From DTQF01 sp038874185 (lineage in GTDB: Archaea; Micrarchaeota; Micrarchaeia; CABMEP01), in contig JAVZCX010000016.1 of the NCBI GenBank assembly GCA_038874185.1, positions 1 through 16,333 on the forward strand: a stretch of DNA of 16,333 bases. The letters run 5' to 3'. How positions within the stretch are numbered: the first letter of the stretch is position 1; each line of letters begins with the position of its first letter. Under the pieces are notes generated by a model. The model was given only the letters and a program-made list of their open reading frames with translations. It was not told the origin of the DNA and searched no databases. Shown here piece by piece: positions 1-6,252 of this stretch. A program made the translations under genes and the position numbers.

Positions 1-1071
1 CAAGTTTATCATAAAAGACATGGCTGGTGTTCAACAAATCTTTGGATAAGAAGAGATGATACTGTTTATGAATATGCATCTAATATAGGAAGGAGAGTTG
101 GAAGACAAATAAATGTATTGAATCCAATAATGAATGCATATCTCCCAAGCGGAGATAGAGTGAATGCAACTCTCAGCCCCATATCCACATTTGGAAACAC
201 GCTTTCGATAAGAAAATTTGCAAAGAATCCATGGACTATTCCATATCTGATCCAGGTAAAAACTGTAACTCCAGAGGTTGCATCCCTATTATGGCTTTGC
301 ATACAGAATGAAATCTCGTTACTAAGCAGCGGTGGTACTGGATCTGGTAAAACTTCTTTCCTTAATGCTCTTGCATGCATGATACCTCCAAACCAAAGAA
401 TAATTTCAATAGAGGATACCAGAGAACTGACGCTTCCAGACTTCCTCCATTGGGTGGCAATGACTACAAGGGAACCGAACCCTGAAGGCAAGGGAGAAGT
501 CACTATGCTAGATTTAATGATTAATGCATTAAGGCAAAGACCAGATAGAATTATAGTGGGTGAAGTAAGAAGACAGAGGGAGGCTGAAGTACTTTTTGAA
601 GCTATGCATACTGGACACTCAGTATATGCAACCTTACATGCAGACAATGCAGAAGAATGTGTCAACAGATTAACAACCCCTCCAATAAACATTCCTGAAA
701 GTTCTCTTCCTGCGCTGGGAGGGATAGTGACACAATATAGGAATAGAAGAAGCGGTATAAGGAGGACATTTGAATTTGCTGAAATAACAAGTGAAGGAAA
801 GGCGAATGTAGTTTATAGGTGGGATCCGAGAACAGACACAATGAAAGAAGAGAATGCAATAACTAGACTTGGAGAAACGCTCGCGCTTTACACAGGAATG
901 ACTGTTAAGGAAATGAAGATAGATTTATTGGACAAGACAAAAATACTTAAGTGGATGGTTGCAAAGAAATATTTCGACATAAATGCAGTAGGAAGAATAA
1001 CTGCAGATTACTATAAGGATAGCGAAGAGATATTGGCGTACGCAAACTCCAATAGAGATTGGTCATTCTAA
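1..1071 (+). CDS. Type IV pilus / type II secretion-family ATPase (VirB11/TadA/archaeal GspE-like), 5'-truncated
   Basis: This is a hexameric secretion ATPase that powers pilin or archaellin-like subunit assembly from the cytoplasmic face of the membrane. The frame is open from base 1, so the true start lies upstream; 356 residues remain. Counting from base 1, the Walker A GGTGSGKTS is at 111-119, the Asp box IISIEDTREL near 135-144, Walker B RIIVGEV at 183-189 and the His box ATLHAD at 210-215. All nucleotide-handling motifs are therefore present, and the missing part is N-terminal. The C-terminal 90 residues are a less conserved helical region. A TTG at 118 could be mistaken for a start, but the conserved sequence before it (open codons 1-39) argues against that. 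The gene is followed at 40 bases by a small ORF and then by two TadC-like membrane genes, the usual partners of this ATPase. Whether it makes an adhesive pilus, a DNA-uptake pilus or a secretion machine cannot be told, because no pilin or prepilin peptidase gene is in view. Confidence 0.95.
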   Translation, partial: QVYHKRHGWCSTNLWIRRDDTVYEYASNIGRRVGRQINVLNPIMNAYLPSGDRVNATLSPISTFGNTLSIRKFAKNPWTIPYLIQVKTVTPEVASLLWLCIQNEISLLSSGGTGSGKTSFLNALACMIPPNQRIISIEDTRELTLPDFLHWVAMTTREPNPEGKGEVTMLDLMINALRQRPDRIIVGEVRRQREAEVLFEAMHTGHSVYATLHADNAEECVNRLTTPPINIPESSLPALGGIVTQYRNRRSGIRRTFEFAEITSEGKANVVYRWDPRTDTMKEENAITRLGETLALYTGMTVKEMKIDLLDKTKILKWMVAKKYFDINAVGRITADYYKDSEEILAYANSNRDWSF

Positions 1072-1111
1072 AAATCACATGGGCAGAACAAATTAATAGA
1101 CAGTGATGATA

Positions 1112-1315
1112 ATGGAAGGAACGATATCAACTGTAAGAAAGAGTTTCACTGATACAGTAAATGAAATAAAAGAGATGGAAAAGCAGAAAAAGGAAGTTAT
1201 ACCGAAGTCTATTGAAGAAGAAGTGGAAGCGGTAGAAATAGTATCGATGGATTTCGGAGAGGCTATGTCTGAACTTAGAAGACTTTATCTGATAAAGCGC
1301 CTTGCAAAGAAATAA
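1112..1315 (+). CDS. Small charged helical protein in the pilus operon, function unknown
   Basis: I do not recognise this 67-residue protein. It is rich in Glu and Lys, has no hydrophobic segment and looks almost wholly helical, so a small cytoplasmic partner protein is plausible. GTG at 1103 and ATG at 1106 are alternative in-frame starts. I prefer ATG 1112 because AGTGAT at 1102-1107 makes a Shine-Dalgarno-like match four bases before it, and that match would be consumed by the upstream starts. It lies between the secretion ATPase and the first TadC-like gene on the same strand, with short gaps (40 and 66 bases). This suggests it is part of the machine, for example bridging ATPase and platform proteins, but that is inference from position only. 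Confidence 0.65.
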   Translation: MEGTISTVRKSFTDTVNEIKEMEKQKKEVIPKSIEEEVEAVEIVSMDFGEAMSELRRLYLIKRLAKK

Positions 1316-1330
1316 TTATAAAACAAACGA

Positions 1331-1350
1331 TATATACTTAAATATACAAA
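1331..1350 (+). promoter_or_regulatory. Probable archaeal TATA promoter before the first TadC-like gene
   Basis: The segment TATATACTTAAATATA (1331-1346) is a good TATA-box candidate about 40 bases upstream of ATG 1382. It shares the core ATACTTAA (1334-1341) with elements before 3429 and 14621. It would let the membrane-protein genes be transcribed separately from the ATPase gene. Confidence 0.5.
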
Positions 1351-1370
1351 AATAATAATTGAAGATAAAA

Positions 1371-1376
1371 GGAGTG
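1371..1376 (+). promoter_or_regulatory. Shine-Dalgarno site GGAGTG of the first TadC-like gene
   Basis: GGAGTG ends five bases before ATG 1382 and is one of the strongest ribosome-binding matches in the window. It fixes the start of the 294-residue membrane protein. Confidence 0.6.
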
Positions 1377-1381
1377 AAGAG

Positions 1382-2266
1382 ATGGACGAAATAAAAATTG
1401 AAAGCGAACCTAAAATTAAGGCAGAACAAAACATTAAGCAAAGCGATCTTAAGGCTAATTTAATAAATTACACTAAGTCTAGATTCCCCTGGCTTGAAAA
1501 AAAGATGAGAGAGGCAGGGATGACCCAAACTGTTGATGAATTTGTTGAGAAATCTCTGGTAAAGGCTGGATTCCTCACTATTTCTCTTATAATACTCACT
1601 TACATACTTTTCATGCTCCAGTCAGTTAACATGTTACTTCTCATTCCTTTTGCAATAATCTATATTCCATTTTCAGTATTCTTATTTATTCAGCAACCAA
1701 AGGCACTGGCTTCAAGGAGAAGAAGAATGATAGACAAGGAACTTCTCTTTGCAGGAAGGCACATGTGGATTGCATTGAAGGGAGGGTTGCCTTTATTTGA
1801 CTCGATTGTTGCAATATCAAAAAGCAACTATGGAGAAGTCAGCAGGGAGTTCAACAAAATAGCTGAGAAAGTTTTTCTTGGCGTGCCTTTGGACACCGCA
1901 ATGCAAGAAACAATAGAAGACTGCCCGTCGCAATCCTTCAAGAGAATGATTCTACAGATAGTTAATTCTGTGAGATCAGGAGCTGATGTCGCAAATTCAT
2001 TAGAGACAGTTCTAGACCAGATATCTAAAGAGCAGGTAATAGAGATAAAGGAGTACGGACAGAAATTGAATCCATTAGTAATGTTTTATTTGGTTATGGG
2101 AATAATCTTCCCGTCGTTGGGTATAAGTATAGGTATATTGCTGTTATCATTTGCAGGAATAAAATTGACAGGTATAAATGTATGGGCGCTCGTTCCATTG
2201 ATTGCTATAATACAGTATGCATTCCTCTCATATATTGAGTTAAGCAGGCCAAGCTACGAGGTTTGA
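1382..2266 (+). CDS. TadC-like membrane protein 1 (type II secretion system F domain)
   Basis: This is a 294-residue platform protein of an archaeal type IV pilus-like system. It sits in the cytoplasmic membrane, where the secretion ATPase docks. About 60 charged residues at the N terminus include the LEKKMREAGM motif seen at the start of many TadC/FlaJ proteins. Predicted membrane segments lie at about 61-80, 83-104, 231-257 and 266-285. Between the second and third is the cytoplasmic T2SSF domain (about 115-225), with typical features such as GLPLFDSIVAIS near 135-146 and a second helical hairpin with SVRSGADVANSLE near 197-208. The start has a good ribosome-binding site and the stop codon overlaps the region where the next gene begins. 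I assign it to the family from architecture and neighbours. TadB versus TadC versus FlaJ/PilC orthology is not resolvable here. Confidence 0.88.
   Translation: MDEIKIESEPKIKAEQNIKQSDLKANLINYTKSRFPWLEKKMREAGMTQTVDEFVEKSLVKAGFLTISLIILTYILFMLQSVNMLLLIPFAIIYIPFSVFLFIQQPKALASRRRRMIDKELLFAGRHMWIALKGGLPLFDSIVAISKSNYGEVSREFNKIAEKVFLGVPLDTAMQETIEDCPSQSFKRMILQIVNSVRSGADVANSLETVLDQISKEQVIEIKEYGQKLNPLVMFYLVMGIIFPSLGISIGILLLSFAGIKLTGINVWALVPLIAIIQYAFLSYIELSRPSYEV
2258..2262 (+). promoter_or_regulatory. Shine-Dalgarno site GAGGT inside the end of the upstream gene
   Basis: GAGGT overlaps the last codons of the first TadC-like gene and ends nine bases before ATG 2272. It directly abuts the alternative TTG at 2263, where it could not work. 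It therefore decides the start of the second TadC-like gene in favour of ATG 2272. Confidence 0.5.
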
Positions 2267-2271
2267 ATTAT

Positions 2272-3267
2272 ATGCTTCCGTTCGAAAAACAAATAGAGGC
2301 TTTAGGTAGATTGCTTCAAAGAGAAAATGTAAAAAAGATAGGAAAAAAGATCTCTGAAGCAGGGATAGAGCTTGATCCAGAATACGCTGCAGGCTTGCTT
2401 ATAATATATTTTGCATTTTCATTGCTCTTTTCATTCATACTCTCGTATCTTCTCTTTAAGAACATATTATTGCTATTACTTTCATTCATTGTATTGAATA
2501 TAATTCTTCTTGGATTGATATACCAATATATTGAACTAAAAATAGATGAGAGAAGAACAGAAGTTGAAAAAGTGCTTCCTGATTTCTTGCAGCTTGCTGC
2601 AGCAAATGTAAGAGCAGGCATGCAGATAGAAAAAGCGATTTGGTACGCTGCAAAGCCTGAGTTTGGACTCTTATCAAAAGAAGTAGAGATTGCCTCTAAA
2701 AGAATATTCGGAGGAGAAACGATCAATGAGGCACTTGACAAGCTTTCTGAAAGATTTAATTCTAGATATCTTGACAGATCCATAGAGCTAATAAAAGAAG
2801 GAATAGAATCTGGTGGAGAGGTTGCTGGAATACTTGAAAAGACTGCAACGGATCTTAGAAATCAGCAACTAATACACAAGGAAGTAAGCGCATCTATGAT
2901 CATGTATTCCATTTTCATAGGTTTCAGTGCTGCCGTTGGTGCACCTTTCCTATATGTTGTTTCAAGCAAGCTCATAAGCCTATTTGAAAAGTTATGGGTA
3001 AGCCAGCCTACTACTGGAATTGCAGTTAGCCAATACTCTCAAATCAATCCGACTTCACCTGCAATTACTTCTGCAGAGTTCAATCTCTTTGCCATAATAA
3101 TTGTAATAATCACAAGCATTATAGCTACATTAATAATATCAGTTATAAACACTGGAAAGAAATCAAACTTCATAAAATATATTCTCCCATTCCTGCTTGT
3201 TTCTCTTGGAGTATTTTATGTCGGAAGATTCATAATAGACAGACTCTTCGGCGGCATCTCTTTATAG
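2272..3267 (+). CDS. TadC-like membrane protein 2 (type II secretion system F domain)
   Basis: This is the second platform protein, 331 residues from ATG 2272. An in-frame TTG at 2263 overlaps the previous stop codon and would add three residues. Predicted membrane segments are near 40-62, 64-87, 209-232, 269-294 and 301-322. The cytoplasmic T2SSF domain lies at about 95-205, with the characteristic VEKVLPDFLQLAAANVRAGM at 98-117 and a second GIESGGEVAGILEKTATDLR near 177-196. It differs from its neighbour by an extra-membrane loop of about 28 residues before the fourth segment and a fifth membrane segment. Two tandem divergent T2SSF proteins are typical of archaeal pilus loci and probably form a heteromeric platform. 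It is the last gene of the operon, followed by oligo-T. Confidence 0.88.
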   Translation: MLPFEKQIEALGRLLQRENVKKIGKKISEAGIELDPEYAAGLLIIYFAFSLLFSFILSYLLFKNILLLLLSFIVLNIILLGLIYQYIELKIDERRTEVEKVLPDFLQLAAANVRAGMQIEKAIWYAAKPEFGLLSKEVEIASKRIFGGETINEALDKLSERFNSRYLDRSIELIKEGIESGGEVAGILEKTATDLRNQQLIHKEVSASMIMYSIFIGFSAAVGAPFLYVVSSKLISLFEKLWVSQPTTGIAVSQYSQINPTSPAITSAEFNLFAIIIVIITSIIATLIISVINTGKKSNFIKYILPFLLVSLGVFYVGRFIIDRLFGGISL

Positions 3268-3271
3268 ATTA

Positions 3272-3297
3272 TATCTTTTTCTTATCTGTTTTTATTC
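3272..3297 (+). terminator. Oligo-T terminator of the pilus operon
   Basis: Directly after the second TadC-like gene the plus strand carries two T5 runs in a pyrimidine-rich stretch (3276-3280 and 3289-3293) without a hairpin. This is the usual form of an archaeal intrinsic terminator. Confidence 0.5.
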
Positions 3298-3335
3298 CCA
3301 TATTTATTGTAAGATCAATGAAAACAGAAAATCAT

Positions 3336-3357
3336 AGGAAAGATATAAATACTTAAT
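3336..3357 (+). promoter_or_regulatory. TATA promoter of the 171-residue unknown gene
   Basis: AGGAAAGATATAAATACTTAA reads as a purine-rich BRE followed by a TATA box centred near 3347. A start site about 25 bases downstream would give a leader of roughly 55 bases to ATG 3429. GTGAG at 3421-3425 is the likely ribosome-binding site. The ATACTTAA core (3349-3356) recurs elsewhere in the window. Confidence 0.55.
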
Positions 3358-3428
3358 TTGTTTATTGTTTACTTAGTTTAAGTTGGAAAGTATTCATTTA
3401 AAACAGTTTGTTGAAATAAAGTGAGAAT

Positions 3429-3944
3429 ATGGAATACAAAGAAAGACAAAAGTCTGGAATAACAATGACTGTCACAAAATCCACATTAAAACCAATGTTT
3501 AAGCTAGATGGGAAATCTGAGCCAATAATGATTGTAAAAAAAGGACAGGAAGAGATTCGTGTGAGGATAGGCGATACTGTAAAGATAGGACCAGGAATAT
3601 ATAGAATAGTGGAATATATTCCAAAAAAAGAATGGAAGAATGAAATCGCTGGCTCAAACTTCAACGCATCTGTTAAATGCAAACTTATAGGCGGACGATT
3701 GTTCCGTGATTTAAAAAGAGTGGCTTATTATGATAGGAGTACGAATGAAACGTTCATAGAGCTGACACCGGAAACGCTGAGCTACTTCGTAATTTCAATA
3801 CAAGAAAAAGCCGAGATAATACAGAAAAAAAGGGAAGAGCTTGCAAGAAAACTAAATGAATTGCAGAAAAAAAGGCAAGAAGACGTACAAGCGGAAGCAG
3901 TAGAACAAGAAAAAAATCCAGATAATGGCGACACGAAATCTTAA
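3429..3944 (+). CDS. Unknown protein: beta-rich domain plus C-terminal coiled coil
   Basis: I do not recognise this 171-residue protein. Residues 12-118 alternate short hydrophobic and charged stretches with many Gly turns, consistent with a small beta domain. Residues 122-160 are a strongly helical Lys/Glu/Gln-rich coiled coil, and the last dozen residues are polar and probably disordered. There is no signal peptide or membrane segment, so it should be cytoplasmic. The start is supported by GTGAG three bases upstream and by a promoter of its own. It stands between the pilus operon and scpA-scpB, separated from both by about 150 bases, so neighbour context says little. A role as a scaffold or nucleic-acid-associated protein would be a guess. 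Confidence 0.7.
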   Translation: MEYKERQKSGITMTVTKSTLKPMFKLDGKSEPIMIVKKGQEEIRVRIGDTVKIGPGIYRIVEYIPKKEWKNEIAGSNFNASVKCKLIGGRLFRDLKRVAYYDRSTNETFIELTPETLSYFVISIQEKAEIIQKKREELARKLNELQKKRQEDVQAEAVEQEKNPDNGDTKS

Positions 3945-3956
3945 TCGCCTTAATCG
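3940..3956 (+). repeat. Tandem direct repeat CTTAATCG
   Basis: CTTAATCG occurs at 3940-3947 and again at 3949-3956, giving a 9-base period across the stop codon of the 171-residue gene. A third AATCG follows at 3964-3968. It may be chance or part of a binding site with the adjacent palindrome. Confidence 0.4.
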
Positions 3957-3967
3957 GGATGTCAATC

Positions 3968-3994
3968 GATGTTGCAGATGCGACATGCAACATC
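3968..3994 (+). repeat. Perfect 9-bp inverted repeat with 9-base loop
   Basis: GATGTTGCA (3968-3976) and TGCAACATC (3986-3994) are exact reverse complements separated by nine bases. The repeat lies 24 bases after the stop of the 171-residue gene and just upstream of the predicted scpA promoter. No T-run follows, so it is not a classical terminator. It could be a transcript 3'-end structure or an operator acting on scpA. Confidence 0.55.
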
Positions 3995-4003
3995 AGAACA
4001 TAG

Positions 4004-4022
4004 GAATGGTTAAATTTAAAAG
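4004..4022 (+). promoter_or_regulatory. TATA promoter upstream of scpA-scpB
   Basis: GGAATGG followed by TTAAATTTAAAAG forms a BRE-plus-TATA candidate centred near 4016. Transcription would begin about 4042, some 49 bases before the scpA ATG. AGGTG at 4081-4085 is the ribosome-binding site, five bases from ATG 4091. Confidence 0.5.
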
Positions 4023-4041
4023 CATTTGACCTAAGATATTC

Positions 4042-4077
4042 ATGAGGCAGAGCCGAATATTAGATCAAATTTATTAA
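4042..4077 (+). other. Possible leader mini-ORF (11 codons) before scpA
   Basis: ATG 4042 opens an 11-codon reading frame ending at TAA 4075-4077, before the scpA ribosome-binding site. The ATG falls 26 bases from the centre of the predicted TATA box, where leaderless initiation would be expected. There is no evidence of conservation and it may be chance. Confidence 0.2.
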
Positions 4078-4090
4078 TGCAGGTGTATTC

Positions 4091-4840
4091 ATGGCGACCG
4101 AAGGTTTCATAAATGAAGACGAAGGAATTGTTGGGTTCAATCCATCATCTATTGAGCAGATAGAAGAATTAGTACATAAGCCTACTTGGAGAGAGATGCT
4201 TCTTGAGATCGTTGATTCGAATAACCTTGATCCCTGGAACATCGACATCTCAGTAGTTACAAATAGTTATATAGAAAAGATAAGAAAGATGAAAATTGAT
4301 GATCTGCACATACCCGCAAACGTTGTCCTGGCAGCTTCCATATTATTGAGATTTAAAGCGCAGGCATTTGAATTTGAAGAACAGCAGCCGACTATGGAAG
4401 AAATTTATATAGAAGAGGGATTGGAATCTGCTCCACTGGAGATGATCCAGCTAAAGATGAGAATTCAGCCAAAAAGAGCGATCACCCTTCCTGATCTGAT
4501 AAATGCTCTTGAGGATGCGATAAAGATAGAAGTTAAAAGAGAGAAAGAAAAAGTAGTCCTTCCGGCTGTACTCGAATTCAAGCCACCAGAGTATGACATT
4601 GAAAAAGAAACAAAAAACGTATACGAATCAATCTCTAAACATTCCGATGAAAACGGAATGATTTTATTTTCGGAATTACTTAAGTTAATGGACAAGAAGG
4701 GACCAAAAGAAACAGTTCTCACGCTTTTGCCTTTATTACACCTTTGCCAAAAGAGTAAGATTACTGTAGAACAGGAAGAATTTTTTGGAGACATAATAAT
4801 ACAGAAATTGGATCCTAATCTAGAAATTGAAGAAGAGTAA
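4091..4840 (+). CDS. scpA: Segregation and condensation protein A (kleisin)
   Basis: ScpA is the kleisin that bridges the heads of an SMC dimer and binds ScpB, forming the condensin that compacts and separates chromosomes. The 249-residue protein has the family N-terminal helical region: WREMLLEIVDSNNLDPWNID at 33-52, then the Leu-rich VVLAASILLRFKAQAF at 78-93. A variable Glu/Lys-rich middle follows. A C-terminal winged helix at about 185-243 contains FSELLKLM and KGPKETVLTLLPLLHL and would bind the SMC cap. Length matches archaeal and bacterial ScpA (about 230-270). AGGTG at 4081-4085 supports ATG 4091. scpB begins nine bases after its stop, so the pair is almost certainly co-transcribed. 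The smc gene itself is not in this window. Confidence 0.93.
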   Translation: MATEGFINEDEGIVGFNPSSIEQIEELVHKPTWREMLLEIVDSNNLDPWNIDISVVTNSYIEKIRKMKIDDLHIPANVVLAASILLRFKAQAFEFEEQQPTMEEIYIEEGLESAPLEMIQLKMRIQPKRAITLPDLINALEDAIKIEVKREKEKVVLPAVLEFKPPEYDIEKETKNVYESISKHSDENGMILFSELLKLMDKKGPKETVLTLLPLLHLCQKSKITVEQEEFFGDIIIQKLDPNLEIEEE

Positions 4841-4849
4841 GGTGCGATA

Positions 4850-5392
4850 ATGGAAGAACAGACGACTGAAAAAAATAATGAAGAAACAAAGTTAAAAGAA
4901 ATTGAACAGGAAAGATTAATTGCAGAACCAAATGCAGCAAATCTAGAACAAAAAATAGAGGCTATTTTATTCATGGCTGCAAAGGCAGTAAGTATCACTG
5001 ATTTACAGAAGCTTACAAATGCAGATCTTTATTCTATAAAAGAAGCGGTTTCAAATCTTCAGCATTGGTATACATCAAGGAAAAGCTGGCTGGAAATAGT
5101 GAAGGTGGATAAGAGCTATCTTATGAGACTAAAACCTGAATACACAGAATTGGTAAGCCCAATTGTGCAGGAAACTGAACTATCAAAACGTGCAATAAGA
5201 GTCTTGGCGGTAGTTGCAAAGAACAATGGGATATTGCAATCAAAAATAGTAAAAATGCTTGGTACTTCTGTTTATGATGCTGTTGCAGAGCTTAAGCAGA
5301 AAGGATATATTGTAACTGAAACGAAAGGCCACTCAAAGATACTAAAGCTTACACAGAAATTCAAGAACTACTTCGGAGAGATACCACTTTAA
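4850..5392 (+). CDS. scpB: Segregation and condensation protein B
   Basis: ScpB binds the central part of ScpA as a dimer and regulates the SMC-kleisin ring. The 180-residue protein begins with a disordered Glu/Lys-rich tail of about 30 residues. Two winged-helix domains follow. The first starts with the family signature KIEAILFMAAKAVSITDLQK (35-54); the second, at about 110-172, contains SKRAIRVLAVVAKNNGILQ and ends in KGHSKILKLTQKFKNYFG. AAGGTG (4839-4844) overlaps the scpA stop codon and serves as ribosome-binding site for ATG 4850. The sequence supports the assignment on its own, and the scpA-scpB order makes it secure. Confidence 0.92.
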   Translation: MEEQTTEKNNEETKLKEIEQERLIAEPNAANLEQKIEAILFMAAKAVSITDLQKLTNADLYSIKEAVSNLQHWYTSRKSWLEIVKVDKSYLMRLKPEYTELVSPIVQETELSKRAIRVLAVVAKNNGILQSKIVKMLGTSVYDAVAELKQKGYIVTETKGHSKILKLTQKFKNYFGEIPL

Positions 5393-5514
5393 ATATATTA
5401 ACTTATAGATTAATAAATGAAGCTCATAAATTAATAAAAATTAACAAATTAAAACAGAAAATAAAGCAATAGGTTAAAAACGTTAAACTTTTATTTCATT
5501 CTCTTTAATATATT

Positions 5515-5534
5515 ATTGACAGCTATTGACAACT
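5515..5534 (+). repeat. Tandem decamer ATTGACAGCT / ATTGACAACT
   Basis: Two adjacent 10-base copies differing at one position lie immediately before the ribosome-binding site of the lipoprotein gene. The spacing is about one helical turn, so a regulator could bind both on the same face, or the element could act in the leader RNA. The 5393-5514 stretch before it is very AT-rich, with no ORF or RNA I could support. Confidence 0.45.
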
Positions 5535-5545
5535 GGATGATTAAT

Positions 5546-6175
5546 ATGGACAAATTTTCAATAAACAAAATTTGGATAATTAGTCTCATAATTTTTTCAG
5601 TGTTCATGTTTGGATGTTTGCAGTCTAGTAAAACAACTGCGCTTAATGCAGATGAGGTTAAGAAGTTTGTACTTGACGATTTAAATTCGAAATATCCAGA
5701 TGCAGATATAAAAGAGATATTGGAAATGAAATCTGGTGAAGCAAACAACACATGGCAGATCAAGACAAGAGTTACGTTCAACTACTCATCACCATGTCCA
5801 GTAAGAATGAATGTTTATTACGATTATCCAAGAAGAGGATTCATAGAAACCCCACCAGAATACATAACTAAGAATTGCGAGGTCTGCAAAGGAGTAGCAA
5901 ACTGCATACTTGGAACACCTGAGGAAGCGATAATTGCATCACATACTCTTGAAGGAACAGATGTTGTCAGCAGATTCATAAACACATATTCAAATGCAAA
6001 GGCATCAGCTAAATTCTACTCAGAATATCTTGATCCAATAGAAAAGAAACCATACTCAGATGTCTGGATAGTAAAATGGACTTCAGAATCAACCAACTAT
6101 GGATTAATAGTAATGATGGCAAACACTGGAAAAGTGGTTGGAATAATCCAGGCAACAAAACAGGAAACAATCTAA
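5546..6175 (+). CDS. Predicted membrane-anchored lipoprotein with CxxC motif, function unknown
   Basis: The N terminus has a basic/polar region, a hydrophobic core (about 8-22) and a lipobox-like MFGC, with Cys24 as the presumed lipidation site. The protein should therefore be anchored outside the cytoplasmic membrane. The mature part of about 185 residues has four more Cys (84, 111, 114, 120), including C-E-V-C, which suggests disulfides or a metal site in an extracytoplasmic domain. The C terminus, with DVWIVKWTSES and a VMMANTGKVVGI strand pair (about 172-201), recalls PepSY-like small domains, but that is only an impression. I chose ATG 5546 because GGATGAT at 5535-5541 is a fair ribosome-binding match and gives a normal signal peptide. 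ATG 5537 and TTG 5516 are longer in-frame options. It stands alone, convergent with gatB. Confidence 0.75.
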   Translation: MDKFSINKIWIISLIIFSVFMFGCLQSSKTTALNADEVKKFVLDDLNSKYPDADIKEILEMKSGEANNTWQIKTRVTFNYSSPCPVRMNVYYDYPRRGFIETPPEYITKNCEVCKGVANCILGTPEEAIIASHTLEGTDVVSRFINTYSNAKASAKFYSEYLDPIEKKPYSDVWIVKWTSESTNYGLIVMMANTGKVVGIIQATKQETI

Positions 6176-6185
6176 TAACATAATA

Positions 6186-6245
6186 AACAATATAAAAAAT
6201 AATATCAAAAGATAAAATAAAATTATAAAAAAAGATATAAAAAAC
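6186..6245 (-). terminator. Poly-T terminator region of gatCAB
   Basis: On the minus strand the bases after the gatB stop contain runs of six (6239-6244) and seven (6227-6233) T, followed by further T-rich stretches. This is typical of archaeal termination. On the plus strand, the T-rich 6249-6262 inside the gatB tail may end the convergent lipoprotein transcript. Confidence 0.5.
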
Positions 6246-6252
6246 ACTTATT

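Noticed and set aside
66..692. 208-residue minus-strand ORF opposite the secretion ATPase
   Set aside because: It lies wholly antisense to a gene with intact Walker A, Walker B and His motifs and shows no domain pattern of its own.
4465..4998. 177-residue minus-strand ORF across scpA and scpB
   Set aside because: It spans the scpA-scpB junction on the opposite strand, is Ser/Phe-rich and has no supporting promoter or ribosome-binding site.
5393..5545. Possible RNA gene in the AT-rich gap before the lipoprotein
   Set aside because: No tRNA-like arms, no GC-rich structured segment; only AT-rich promoter-like sequence and the tandem decamer.
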